Assembly (NCBI GenBank): GCA_025435555.1 | Contig: JAIWWG010000057.1 | Span: forward strand, 179,131-243,130 | Direction: 5' to 3' | Source: Chytriomyces cf. hyalinus JEL632 | Lineage: Eukaryota; Chytridiomycota; Chytridiomycetes; Chytridiales; Chytriomycetaceae | DNA length: 64,000 nucleotides | Part shown: positions 33,077 through 44,107 of the stretch, piece after piece | Position numbering within the stretch: position 1 is the stretch's first letter | How the letters are laid out: each line of letters starts with the position of its first letter | Notes under the pieces: generated by a model | Databases searched by the model: none | What the model saw: the letters and a program-made list of their open reading frames with translations, nothing else | What the model was told of the DNA's origin: nothing | Program-made: the position numbers and the translations under genes

Positions 33077-34582
33077 TCAGTCGTCAAGATCGTGCACAAC
33101 TGCCTGCATCTCACCTCGTTTACGCTTTTCCTCTCCATCCAAAGCGTCCTTCAACCCTTTTCCATAGTTCAACATACACACAACACCGTACACCACACCA
33201 CAAAGCAAAATGATGAACGCTGTGGCAGCATACATCATGAATGGAAGTTTCCAATCTCCGGTATCATGCTCTCCTGCTTCCTTATCAACATGTGCGCGCT
33301 CTCGGGAAAACGCTCGATAAACTCTTTCAGCGATAAATGAAAGGCATCCCAAGCAACCGAGAACGAAAATGGACGACAAAATTTTGTTTTCCCGACGTGC
33401 GCCGTAGAATCCAAGTAATGGTAGGATTATTGCGACAGCAAGACCGGCTGCGGAGATGATGATTGCTCCATTTCTTGTGACTTGAGTGAGAACCTGGATG
33501 GAGGGTTGTTTGAATATTAGTCGCTTGGAGTCTGGCAACGAGTTTTTGCAGCTGCATAGAATGTTTCGGACAAACCAGATTGAAGACAACAAAGGCGAGC
33601 ATGAAGAATACACCAAATTTGAGTACAAGAAGGAGGATATGGTACGCAATAAACACTTGAAAAATAATAGATTAGACCAAAGCCTTCATCAGCCACGCAA
33701 AGCTTTCGAAAAAAATACGCACCTTTCTCCAAAGCAGGATTACCACTCGAAATGCGATACTGTCTCCACCCAAATTCACCGTACAACTTATACGTCAAGA
33801 ACGCAAACACAGGTGTGAAAAGTCCCAACAACACGATGAGCAAAATTTGCGCCACGAGAAACAGACCAGTATTGTCTGCGAGTCGGTCAGCCTCAACCAA
33901 CGCTTCACGCACGTCTTCCATGTGACTTTTAATCTGCTGCATTTGGAGGATCGAGTAGACGAGGAGTCCAATGTTGTAGACATTGACCGAGATGACTTGA
34001 ATCACATTTTTGTGCATAATTCCATCCCAGGTAACAATGACCCAAAATAAGAAGCCTGCGAGGTAGATTGCGTGATAACTGGTGCGTCATAAAAAAAAAA
34101 AAGGATCGAAATGTCAGTGATGCGATATTCGAGACATCCCCGCGCACGCACGTTTCGGCAACGATGAATCCGTCGTTGATGATTTGTTCAATTTCCTTGA
34201 AATGCACATTGGTCTTGTACTGGGCCATCAGATGCGCCTTAAGCCAGCTGTCGTTAATCATGATCCAAGCTTCGCAGCCAAACTGAAAAATAATAAAGTT
34301 AGGCGGCGAAAAGAATCATCGTGTCAGGAATAGTTACCGCCAAAACACCAGCAATAATAATCGCAACAAGGGTCACTTTCGACCAAAACACTGTCACATC
34401 GTCCATCTGCTGCCTAAGATAGATTCACAACCAGTTTCGAGAGATGATGCTTTTGTTCAGTTCAAAGGAGCCAGCTGCGCTGTTTATGGGCCAACTCACG
34501 GGATAATGCGTTGCACAAATTTCTTCTTTGCTGGCAACTTCACACCCGACTGATCGTAGGAAGCGTCTTGGAAACTTAACAT
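33077..34582 (-). CDS. Multi-span membrane protein, UPF0658 (Golgi) type
   Basis: Exons 34582-34500, 34413-34338, 34282-34152, 34078-33723, 33655-33576 and 33493-33077 give 380 aa from MLSFQDASYD. About eight helices are visible. The stretch YHAIYLAGFLFWVIVTWDGI, then HKNVIQVISVNVYNIGLLVY, FTPVFAFLTYKLYGEFGWRQ and HILLLVLKFGVFFMLAFVVF resembles the fungal UPF0658 family reported from the Golgi. Function is unknown. The start is uncertain: an upstream MARDTEQAFAVSANSS frame (34753 and on) could be spliced on, but no donor-acceptor pair is convincing. Confidence 0.7.
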
Positions 34583-35288
34583 ATTCGCCGACGAAGCTTG
34601 GTTTCTGTACGCCGGTTGGTTGGTGAATGCGGTGAGAAAGATCAGGCAAGAAGTTTCGCATTCACGACGTACGCATTCAAACGGCCATGGAGCGCAGTGG
34701 CGGCAGAGGAGTTGGCTGATACGGCAAATGCCTGTTCTGTGTCACGAGCCATTTTTGTTTCGTTGTTGAACACTGCGACGACTTTCCCATATTTTTATTG
34801 TGTAAAAAATATTGAACAGTTTCTTTTGCAATTGTTGAACACGTGCGTGAACACCACCCGAACTGGTTCTCACATGTGCCAGCAACTGCATAAAAATGCG
34901 CCTTGCCCGCTGATGGATGGAGAGGTCTTGCTTGTAAAGACGGCGCGAACGGCGGTTGTTGCATTGAAAATATCATGGGCGCGCAGTGATCTGGCTTGCG
35001 AGGCCCATTCATCATTCAAAAGTGGCATGCGATTCATCCATTCAGGATATTTAGTTATTCATCATTCATTGCTCCATTTGATAAAATGCGGACACTGGCC
35101 CTCTTCCATCCATGCATCTTCTTGAGAACCATCTCAGGTTACCTTTCGAGTATTCTCAAGGTCACCTCAGGGACGAGAACGATCCTTCAAGAAAAAGAAT
35201 GTTTGTGTCGCAAGAAAATGAGTATCTGCGTTTCATTCATCCAATGTAGTATTTTAAATAAAAATTTAAAAAATTTACTACGAATATC
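34583..35288. promoter_or_regulatory. Spacer between UPF0658-type gene and tRNA-Lys
   Basis: The part nearest the gene contains a protein-like minus-strand frame starting at 34753 (MARDTEQAF...) that may be an upstream exon. The remainder shows nothing. Confidence 0.35.
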
Positions 35289-35361
35289 GCCTGGCTAGCT
35301 CAATCGGTAGAGCGTCAGACTCTTAATCTGAAGGCTGTGGGTTCGACCCCCACGTTGGGCG
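35289..35361 (+). tRNA. tRNA-Lys(CUU), second copy
   Basis: Identical in all 73 positions to the tRNA at 24543, same strand, anticodon CTT. The flanking sequences differ apart from the adjacent GCA and T-rich 3' side, which can serve as RNA polymerase III terminator. Confidence 0.97.
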
Positions 35362-35516
35362 CATCTTTTTCTCGTCGGTCAGTTTGTCAAGAATCCTGTT
35401 GTCTTCTTTCTGGCCATATTGGATGCGATCCCTTTGTTCAAACGTTCAAACAGTTGGAAGACAATAGACGAAATTTCGTTTTTACTGAATCCATGCATCA
35501 TTCGGTCACAAAGTTT

Positions 35517-37115
35517 CTATTGATCGCGCTTGATTGCATTCACAATGTCCGTCTCATTTCCGTCAAACTCCACTGCCAACATCTCAATCCGACTCCGCTC
35601 CACACCCTTCGCAATGTCCATTTTGGCAATCTTTGAAACGACAGAACGGTACCCTTCCACCTGCGCGTTATGACTGCTACCCCCAGCACCAGAACCACCA
35701 AACTTACTCGCTGCCATCTGTAGCAACCCAGACCCCGCCTGACTCGCGAATTTGAACATGTTTGTGGCATCGGTTTTGAGTGTACGTGCATTTTCCTTGC
35801 CGATGAGGGGGTCAATGACGGGGCATGCAGCATTTTGCGCAGCTTGTAGTTTTTCAAGGATCCATGCTTCGTTTTTGTTGTGCGCAGATTGTGCGGAGGT
35901 GAGCGCAGATTTCAGCGAGTTTGTGAAAGCGAGCGAGGCGGGTGCCACGGTCGACGCCAGTTTCGACGGTGTCGGTGGGCCGCTCATACGTTTCGGGGGT
36001 GTTGGGCTCAACCAGGAGGAGGAAGAGGATGGTGGACGGTCTGGGAGAGGTGGGGATTGGATTGTGGGCTTGTGGTGGATGGTCACCATTTCGCCATCTG
36101 CAGGGATCGAGGCGAGTTGAACTGTAGTTTCGGGTGTTGTCGGTTCGTCGGCAAGGGGAGTTTTGACATTGTCGTCGTCCTTTTCGCTTTCATCCTTTTC
36201 GTGGACCGTGTGGGCTTTCTTTTGTGTCGGTTTTGAATAAACGGTCGTGTATCGTGGAGGAAGGTCCGTGTACTCTGGGTTATACGAGGGAAAGTTTGCC
36301 GTCAGGGTATCATTTAGTCGCAGAAACAGTTCCTTGAACGGAACGCCCGAGTTAACCGACAACTGAAAAAAAAACCGTTTCAGGGGGTTGAAGTGCACAT
36401 GGCTGATTTGTAAAGCACGCACCTCATGCAAAATCTGGATGGCTCGATCCATTTGATCCGGATCAGCCGAAACAACGTCCACGAGCATGTCAATCACGGC
36501 AGCCGTGTCGGGCCCGGTGACAGTTTCATCATGCATTTGCTGTGATTCTTTTTCGTGTTCGGCCTGTTTTGCGTCAGCGGCAGCGCTGGAAGGAGGGACT
36601 GGTGCTTCAGAGGGGAAACCGTTTCCGTTGCTGATTTTGGGCGGCGTCCAAGTAGCGATGCGAGTTGCGCCGAGTCCCGCTGAGAGTTCGACGGTGGGGT
36701 CCAAGTATTGCGGCGGTTCATTGGCGGACAGAGAAAGAGTAATATACAGTTTAGGGACCTGGTTTTAGAGATATATTGCAGCGATGAGCGGGTGACTTTG
36801 TTGGTATTTTTGTGAGCAGCAGAAGGTACCTTTTGCAGGCGTAAATGCGCTTGCAGGTCCCGATCTGAATCGAGGGTGATCTTGTCGCCATCTTGGTCCA
36901 CATACGATGTTTCAATGGTTGAATTGGGCGATAATTGGAATGCTTCTTTCGCCTGGGTGGTGAGAGTGATGAGTGTCTGCGAAGCTGAGCCACGATCCCG
37001 TCTCCTGCTCTCGACTCACCTCAGCAACAAAGTGGGACCAAGTGGCAGTGTTTACGTCGTCAAAGACAATCTGGCGCACGGTTGCGTTGTGTTCGACCTT
37101 GACACGGACTTGCAT
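35517..37115 (-). CDS. PB1-domain protein
   Basis: Exons 37115-37020, 36952-36830, 36758-36423 and 36362-35517 give 466 aa. The N-terminal 75 residues form a PB1 domain: basic strand VRVKVEHNATVRQIVF, then TWSHFVAE|AKEAFQLSP and the OPCA motif YVDQDGDKITLDSDRDL. A disordered Pro/Ser/Thr-rich middle follows (TPPKRMSGPPTPSKL). The C-terminus has a helical region (FKFASQAGSGLLQMAASKFG) and a UBA/CUE-like end (IEMLAVEFDGNETDIVNAIK). PB1 plus UBA-like suggests an adaptor in ubiquitin or autophagy signalling, by analogy with NBR1/p62; no ZZ or FW domain is present. The 60-nt intron at 36363-36422 was inferred from splice signals in an otherwise open frame. Confidence 0.78.
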
Positions 37116-38194
37116 GCTGGGGTGTGCTTTATGTGTCTTGTGAATATATTTTAAATGCCTGATTTGATGGCGGAATTAAGGGCAGGTATTGCGATTGTCA
37201 ACAGAGAACAAGGGCGCCCTTTCGAATGCTGGTTGCCACTACCGGTCTGATGCTGGTCCAAGGGATCCACAGCGAATTTGTGGCTCATGGAACTGGACAT
37301 CATCGCAGCTGTTTCCTGCCACAGCAGTGCCTGACCAGTCCATTTTACTCCAGCAGTTGCTTGCCGAGCGCAGCTTAACTGAAGTGCTGTTGACGAGAAA
37401 AGTCTTTGATTTCAAACAAAATAACGGTGCAAAAATACCGAAGAAATCCAATGGAAAAATAAAATAAGTGAAGCTGTTGATTACCGAAATGAGACGTCGT
37501 CCAATCCAATTCCCATTGTTCGCGGACAGTAAACAAACGTTGCATTCAAGCGAAACCTCTTTCCACTCTCTTTGCAGCATGTCATGTGCAATCAGTCTTG
37601 CGCACCACCTCACCTCATCTCATGTTCGAATGCCACTCCAGCGCATATGTAAGTTTGTCTCTGGGCACGAATATTGAGGCCAGCGTATGCGCTGTTTGCC
37701 GCAGAACCACACAGCACATCTCCCTCGAGCCACATACTGAGAACATTGAGGAGCACCGTTTGATTCCAACATGCAATGCTAATAGAACCAGGGCTAACGC
37801 GTGTTGCGTGTCATGGATCCGCAAGACTCGAGGATACAAAATGAGAGCGGTTCGATTTGTGTGGTTGACGATTTGTCAGGCTCTGTTTCTCTTTTGTCGC
37901 TTTATTTTACTTTCTTGTTTGTCTTTTTAAGGAGAAGCCGTGAATGTTTTGCTTGACTTGCGCCAGTCAATTGGTGCATGGCGCGCCTGATGATACGTGT
38001 GAAAAATTGTCAAATCTTTGCAAAAAAAAAACATTTGAAGTTGAAACGCGAAGAAAATAAAAACGCAAATGCACATTTTATTTGTGATGTCTGTTTATCG
38101 CACAGCTTCAAATCATTTCTCTTGGGTGGAAGCTCTTTATGTATTTAAAAGTTTAGCAAAGAAGCGAGGTGTGAAAAGAAAAAGAAAGAAAAAC
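37116..38194. other. Gene-poor spacer, 1.08 kb
   Basis: No gene or RNA recognised. It contains the promoter of the PB1 gene and the sequence where the missing C-terminal part of the pirin gene would be expected; no pirin-like frame is present there. Confidence 0.4.
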
Positions 38195-38784
38195 TCAACT
38201 CTGATTGGTATCAACCATCTTTGACTTTTTAGGCAGATTGAGCCAGATTTGGAACCATTTGATGACATTGCCATCAGGTGTTTGCTTAATCAGCGGTAGC
38301 ATTTCTCCGTGCACGACACCCTTTCCTGCAGTCATCCACTGTAAATCTCCATTTCCCTATCTGCAATAGCCCGTGATGGTATTTAGCAACATATTTGGTG
38401 CCAACACGGAAAGGAGTAACATACCGTCCAGCACATCCCGTTGAATCCGTATGATCAATCAATCCTTCAATCGTACACATGATAGTCTCGAAACCTCTGT
38501 GTGGGTGTTGAGGGAATCCCGGCACGCGGTCGCCATGGTACATCCGGTATGGAGCTGCTTCGCTCCAGTCGCTGCCGTTTCCTCGACGAGGTGCTTGCAT
38601 TTGATCACCTCCGGCTGGGTAGTGGTCTTTGTGGTAACTGCAAAGAGAAGTGGGTCTTGCGTTTCCTGAGAGTGTGGAGGGGGAAGAGGGGATAAGTTTG
38701 GGTAAGTCGAGGACGCAGTGGTTCGAATTTGTGCTTTACCATGGGTCTTGCAGCGGCGATGCCTCTGATTGTAAACTCGGACAT
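38195..38784 (-). pseudogene. Decayed pirin-family gene
   Basis: Pieces 38784-38740, 38665-38421 and 38356-38195 encode MSEFTIRGIAAARPM, ETQDPLLFA, then YHKDHYPAGGDQMQAPRRGN, GFPQHPHRGFETI, IEGLIDHTDSTG and [18 protein letters not shown]. This is the N-terminal cupin of a pirin with its metal-binding His residues. Between LLFA and YHKD the frame shifts by one base (GCAGTTACCAC) and no intron repairs it. After KMVDTNQS a stop replaces the entire second cupin domain. Both lesions indicate a dead gene, unless the shift is a sequencing error. Confidence 0.72.
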
Positions 38785-39141
38785 AATTGTAGTTGTTTTT
38801 GTTGCAGGACTTGTAATGGCAACACTCAGAAAAAATAGTGACGTAGAATCGAAAAGTCAGAGCAAAACGATGAGACAAGGAGAAAGCTCAGCTTTGGCAT
38901 GTTCTTTGCCAGAGGCAAGAGCGGGAGGTTGTTGCAATACAGCTTGTCGAGACAGTTTCGTGAGTTTTGTCTTTGTCGCTTGCATGGAAATCTGGCCAAT
39001 GTGTGATAGGGGCGGTTGGAGTGCGGTGAGTACTTTGGAAACACTGCAGAGAGACAGTTGATCAGCAAGAAGAGTTCCTCTGGACAGATACGCGCTCGTA
39101 AAAAAATTGTATCGAAAACTGTGACCAAGTGAACACGCTGT
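38785..39141. other. Spacer between pirin remnant and LRR gene
   Basis: No gene seen. Confidence 0.35.
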
Positions 39142-39852
39142 TTATTCATCAGCCAGAACTTTCCTGCGCTTTGGTTCAGGGAGCCACTTTTCTGATTCCC
39201 CACCGCGACTCCACTCGAATCGGTCATCATCATCACTAATGAGTCGCTTCAGAGTGTTGATAAATTGGATAACACCCACACCCAGCATACGCGTCAAACC
39301 CCAGTCATCCAGTATACGAACTTCCGAGTAGGAAAGTTGGTTGTTCCGCAAGGAGTACCGCTTCAGAGTTTTCATAAACTGGACAAACGCCACACTCAAT
39401 CTACCCGTTAAACCGCATCCATCCAGCATAAGAACTTCCAAGTACGCCAGTTCCATGATGGAAGCGGGGATCTCTGTGCCGTCAAACCTGTAAATTTAGA
39501 CGGTCAAAAAATAAATAAACGCGAGACAAGAAGTAAAAGCAAAAGGATGACCGCACCGATTACGTGACAGCTCCAATACCTTCAAACTCCGCAAGTGCTT
39601 GATGCTGTCTGGGATCGCACCAATCAGGAGTCCTTCGCTCAAGTGAATGGAAGTAAGACTTGTCCATGTGCCGAAGGTGGCGGGGAAGTCATTAAACGTG
39701 AGGCCCCAAAGCGATGCATACTTACGGTTGTACCAATCAATTCTTTGCAACCCATTCATGACCATTTCCAAATAGGCTGCTTGAAACGCGCGTGGTCCAC
39801 GATAGAGCATATCATCGAACCAATGTCCCTCAGTCATATTGCGGGACGGCAT
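39142..39852 (-). CDS. LRR protein, possibly partial
   Basis: Exons 39852-39557 and 39487-39142 encode about 213 aa. Plant-type leucine-rich repeats are visible: LTSIHLSEGLLIGAIPDSIK, LRSLKVLELSRNRFDGTEIP (rejoined across the intron) and LAYLEVLMLDGCGLTG. Two consecutive segments of about 30 residues ending FMKTLKR and FINTLKR are near-copies, an internal duplication. The N-terminus is unclear: the frame is open to 39936 without a good ATG, and no cap or signal peptide is seen. The gene may be a fragment or lack an upstream exon. Confidence 0.5.
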
Positions 39853-39983
39853 CAAGAGAGAGTAAAATTTGAATAAATGCCGTGGGACAGAGTCATCTTC
39901 AAATAGCGTCCAGATTCTGAAAGAAATGTGTCGCAAAAGTATGCATTCCCTTGGATGAAGCCATTGAAAGATTTGAAGGAGGA

Positions 39984-40805
39984 TTAGTATGTTGCTGCTT
40001 TTCTCGGATCTTTTGGAATGCCGTCATCACCATCCTCATAAAGAGTCCCAAGATAGTAGCATCCCATGCTGCATCCAAGGCTGATTGCTTTTTCAAAAAG
40101 CTCAACTGCCTTCTTGACATCCTTTTCCACTCCAGTTCCTTTTTGATACAGCCGACCTAATTGGCTGATGCATTCAATGCTCCCAGTATCTATTCCCAAG
40201 CGATAATGTTCAATCGCGTTGGTATGGTTCACAGGAACACCGGTCGCCTCAAAATACATGGTTCCGATCGTACTGTGGGCATCCACGAAGCCTTGATCGA
40301 TTGCAGATTGCGACCAGCGCAACGCTTCGACTCCGTTTCGTTCACATCCAATGCCTTTCGACAAACATGTGGCCAACTGGCGTTGCGCTTTGGCAAAACC
40401 GAGTTTCGCTGACTTTTCTACCCATGCAAATCCCTCGGTGCGATCAACGGCTGTAAAATTTGAACGAAGAACCCATAAAAGCAGCTTTTTTTAGAACACA
40501 TGCACGATGGTCTTGTTTTTGGTCAAGTAGTTTCAAATGAACTCACGCGTCCCTTGGCTAAACATGATGCTATAACCGTAACTGCACATGCCAGCTGCAT
40601 GTCCGAGGTATGCAAGGTATTGAAAGACTGCGAAGGCTTCCTCAGGATGCTGCCGCCTGAACTTGATCTCGTCGGCATGCTGGTGGAGGGCATCGCGATA
40701 GTTGTCGATGGTAGCTTCGTTCCCTTGCTGGGAAGACCAATCGTCATAACATGGAAAGTGTTTGAAAGCAGTGCTGTTGTTGTTGTTGCTGGGCAAGTCT
40801 GCCAT
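39984..40805 (-). CDS. Sel1-repeat protein
   Basis: Exons 40805-40547 and 40450-39984 give 241 aa, starting MADLPSNNNNS. Sel1-like (TPR-related) repeats fill the second exon: AKLGFAKAQRQLATCLSKGI, AIDQGFVDAHSTIGTMYFEA, SIECISQLGRLYQKGTGVEK and SMGCYYLGTLYEDGDDGIPK. Such repeats mediate protein-protein contacts. It ends 131 bp before the LRR frame on the same strand; a Sel1-LRR fusion was considered, but no donor connects them. Confidence 0.75.
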
Positions 40806-41812
40806 TCTGAGGCGTTTTTTCAACTGACAAAAAACATATCGGGGAATATAAAGAAAAATACTTCAGCTGACCCAGAATCAGTCTCTGCTGTGCAGTCTGT
40901 GGGAGAAAAGGATCACAGCGACAACCTCCGCGCGTCCAGGCAGATCTCCAGTTTTGGGTCGCAACTCCAATCCTACTCTCCATCGGACACTCGCGCAAGC
41001 TGAACACGACACAGCATCACGGTATCTTCAACCACACTTGTACCAAATTTAAGGTTAATTTAAAAAACTTATTCAAAAACGGATTTTTGTTTGGTTGCCA
41101 ATGTTTTGAACACAATTGGCAAGAAACGAACAATCGGGTTACGACACCCGAATCACAAAGAGTGCACATGTCGCCTAGCTTGGGGGGTTACATCAAAGAG
41201 TGACGGTAAAACGGTTGGGATTGGCGCTAGGGTTGTTCGCAGCAGTGTCGCTGGGGGTATTTCAGTTTTCACTGGCATCTTTTTTTTTCTGCTGTGGGAA
41301 ATCTGTGGGGGTCAAAAAAAAGCCACCAAGTCGACAGCGCTCTGGTCCCATCGAGCCCTCCAACCTTTTGCTCCCCCCATCGGACGCTCGCCATGCAAGC
41401 TGAAACAAATGCATGCAACCACACTTATATCGCCAAACAGGAATATCAGGCACTCAAAGGATGGCGGCGATAGCCATGCCCATTCCGAACCTTGGCCTCA
41501 AACGGGCGCAGAAACCACCTTCCCCCATCCTCACTTTTCATCCTCACTTTTCCTATCCCAACCAAGCCAAGCCTCTCCCGTTATCGCAAGAACACTGCGC
41601 GCGACTCAGATTTCATTTTAAGTATTCATACAAACAATTTTGAAGAAGTAAAATGAGAGAAGGTGTGCACATCAGGAATATAAAGAGGTCCACATAGTTC
41701 ACGCGTTTATTTATTTATGTTATAATATTCGAACAAAGATTCCCACAAAGAACAACGAAGGAGCGGGCGGATCAAGCAACGAATTCTACTTCTTACAACA
41801 ATACTTGTTCGC
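40806..41812. other. Spacer, 1.0 kb, with imperfect direct repeat
   Basis: An open frame at 41091-41621 lacks protein-like character. Segments near 40975-41033 and 41378-41433 share CCATCGGAC.CTCGC, CAAGCTGAA and AACCACACTT in the same order, suggesting an old local duplication of the Sel1 upstream region. Confidence 0.4.
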
Positions 41813-43360
41813 TTACTTCTTGACAACGGTAACGTTCTCAGAGTCAACAGCTGGCTTGTCTCCAAAGACTTCGCTAATCTCCTCAAGAGTCTTTCCCTTG
41901 GTCTCTGGGACAAAGGCCCAAGCCCATCCAAACATGATCATACAGAAGGAAAAGAAGATCCAGTAGACGGTTGGCTCCTTGTTCAAGGCAGAGAAGACTT
42001 GGGGGAAGGCGTAGGCAATGATGGCGTTCCAGGTCCAGTTGGTCATGGTGGCGATACCGGTACCTCTGGCACGAAGACGCAAGGGGAAGATTTCAGCCTG
42101 GTAGGACCAGACGACTGGACCCCAGGTGGAAGCGAAGCAGACCAAGAAGATGTAGACGGAGATGATGGCACCCCAGGCGAGGGATTGTGGGCCAGACTTG
42201 GAGAGGGTGAGGAAAGTGTAGACTCCGGCGTGACCGACGGCCATGCCGAGACCACCCCAGACGAGGAGGGGCTTGCGTCCGAAACGGTCAACGGCCCACA
42301 TACCGGGGAAGGTGGCCAAGAAGTTGACAAAGGAGTTGGCAAGTGGGAAAGCAATGATGGTGTCAGCGGAGGCGAAACCCATGGCCTTGAAAATGTCGGC
42401 AGAGTAGTAGAGAATGACGTTGATACCGGTGAGTTGTTGGAGGGACTGGTTGACGATGGCAATGACCATACGTCTTCCGTTGGGGCCACGGAAGAGCTCA
42501 GCCCAGCTGGCGTCACCAATGGCCTTGTCAGCGTCGGAACCGGCACGGATCAAGTTGTACTCGTCAATGGCGGCTTGGTCGGATGAGGTAAGTCCACGGA
42601 GCTTGGCAATGACTTCGAGACCCTCGTCGTGGCGGCCCTTTTCGGCGAGCCATCTTGGGGAGAAGGGAATCAAGGAGACGAGACCGACGAGGAGGACGGC
42701 TGGGATGATTTGCATACCGAGGGCGAGTCTCCATTCAAGGGAGCTGGTGTTGTCAACAGTCTTGATGATGATGCAGTTGATGGCGGTGGCAACAAAGATA
42801 CCGAAAGTGATCATGAGCTGGTAGATGGTGGTCAAAGCTCCACGGGTGCTAGCTGGGGCAGTTTCGGCAATGTACAAGGGGACGACCATGGAGGCGATTC
42901 CAATGGCGAGACCGGAAAAGACACGTCCAGTGAGGAGGACGGCCAGACTTCCGGCAGCGGCTTGAAGGGCACCACCGACGGCAAAGAAGCCTCCGGAAGC
43001 AATGATAGAGTATTTACGACCGATGCGGTCAGCGAGGATGGAGCAGGCGGCGGCACCGGCAATGCATCCGAGCAAGAAGGTGGTGGTGATCCAACCGTCG
43101 ATGGAAGGTCTGTTTTCGGCGTCAACGCGGACACCCTTGATGACATTGACCATTCCAAAGTCAGTCTGGAAGATTTCCATACCGAGGACTTGTCTGTTGA
43201 AATATAAGGGTCAGCAAGGGTGTGTGTGTGGTTGGATGGATAGGACAGTGGTTGCGGGGGGCAAATGGACATACCCAATGACACCGATCTCGTAACCAAA
43301 GAGGAGACCACCGATACCGGCGGCAAAGGAGACTAGCCAGTTGTAGTTGACACTGCTCAT
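41813..43360 (-). CDS. Hexose/sugar transporter (MFS)
   Basis: Exons 43360-43275 and 43193-41813 give 488 aa, usual for the fungal sugar porter family, with 12 TM segments. Hallmarks: AAGIGGLLFGYEIGVIGQVL, ADRIGRKYSI, LLTGRVFSGLAIGIASMVVP then LYIAETAPASTRG, SPRWLAEKGRHDE, QSLQQLTGINVILYY, DRFGRKPLLVWGG, GPVVWSYQAEIFPLRLRARG and FVPETKGKTLEEI. Codon use is strongly biased towards C/G-ending codons, unlike its neighbours, which suggests high expression. That bias also creates long antisense open frames, which are shadows. Confidence 0.96.
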
Positions 43361-44064
43361 GTTGTTTGTATGTGTTTGTTGGGGAGGGAGTTGGAAGGAG
43401 AGCGAGCCTTTTTATGGGAAAGCAGGAAAGTGGAGATGGCGAAATTGAATGAAATGCTCGAGAAATTAAAATTGCTTTTTTTTTTTTTTTTTAATTTTTT
43501 GTGGAATTTTTGTTGATTGGCGCCAGAAATTGGAATTTGTTTTTGTTGTTGTTTTTGTTGTTACGTCACTTTGTTGCGGGCGGCAGTGATTGGTTGTCCG
43601 GACATGGATTGTCGGACATTTGAATACAATGAATGCACTTTTTGTGTGCTCTTTGCATACACACTTGACACACTTGACAAATAACACACACTCGAAATTA
43701 CGCTCAAATTCAAATTTCAAAAAATGGCGCTTTTTTTGTCATTTTTTCGTTTCGGTTGGGTTGTTGGTTGGTTGGTTGGTTGGTGGAGATTTATCCGTTA
43801 TCATTTTAATCAAAGAGTGACTTTGATTATTATTCCCATCATCCATCTATGCAAAAGAGTGAGTGGAGTGCATGTGCATGTGCATGATGTGCACGTGCTG
43901 TGAATCATTTTGTATTCTTGTTGTAGCATTGATCCATCCATCCATCCATCCATACATACATGCATACATACATGCATACATACACATACACATACACTTA
44001 CACACTCACACCAAATACTACGTATAAATGACAATGAAGGAAGGGCGTTTGTTTCAACCGCCGC

Positions 44065-44107
<43 letters not shown>

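Noticed and set aside
39852-39984. Single Sel1-LRR fusion gene
   Set aside because: No GT donor exists between the end of the Sel1 exon and the LRR frame, and an in-frame stop separates them.
41091-41621. 176-residue plus-strand open frame
   Set aside because: No domain, no codon bias and repeat-derived sequence; treated as chance.
41999-43207. Two long plus-strand open frames rich in Gly, Glu and Thr
   Set aside because: They are antisense to the MFS transporter and arise from its biased third codon positions.
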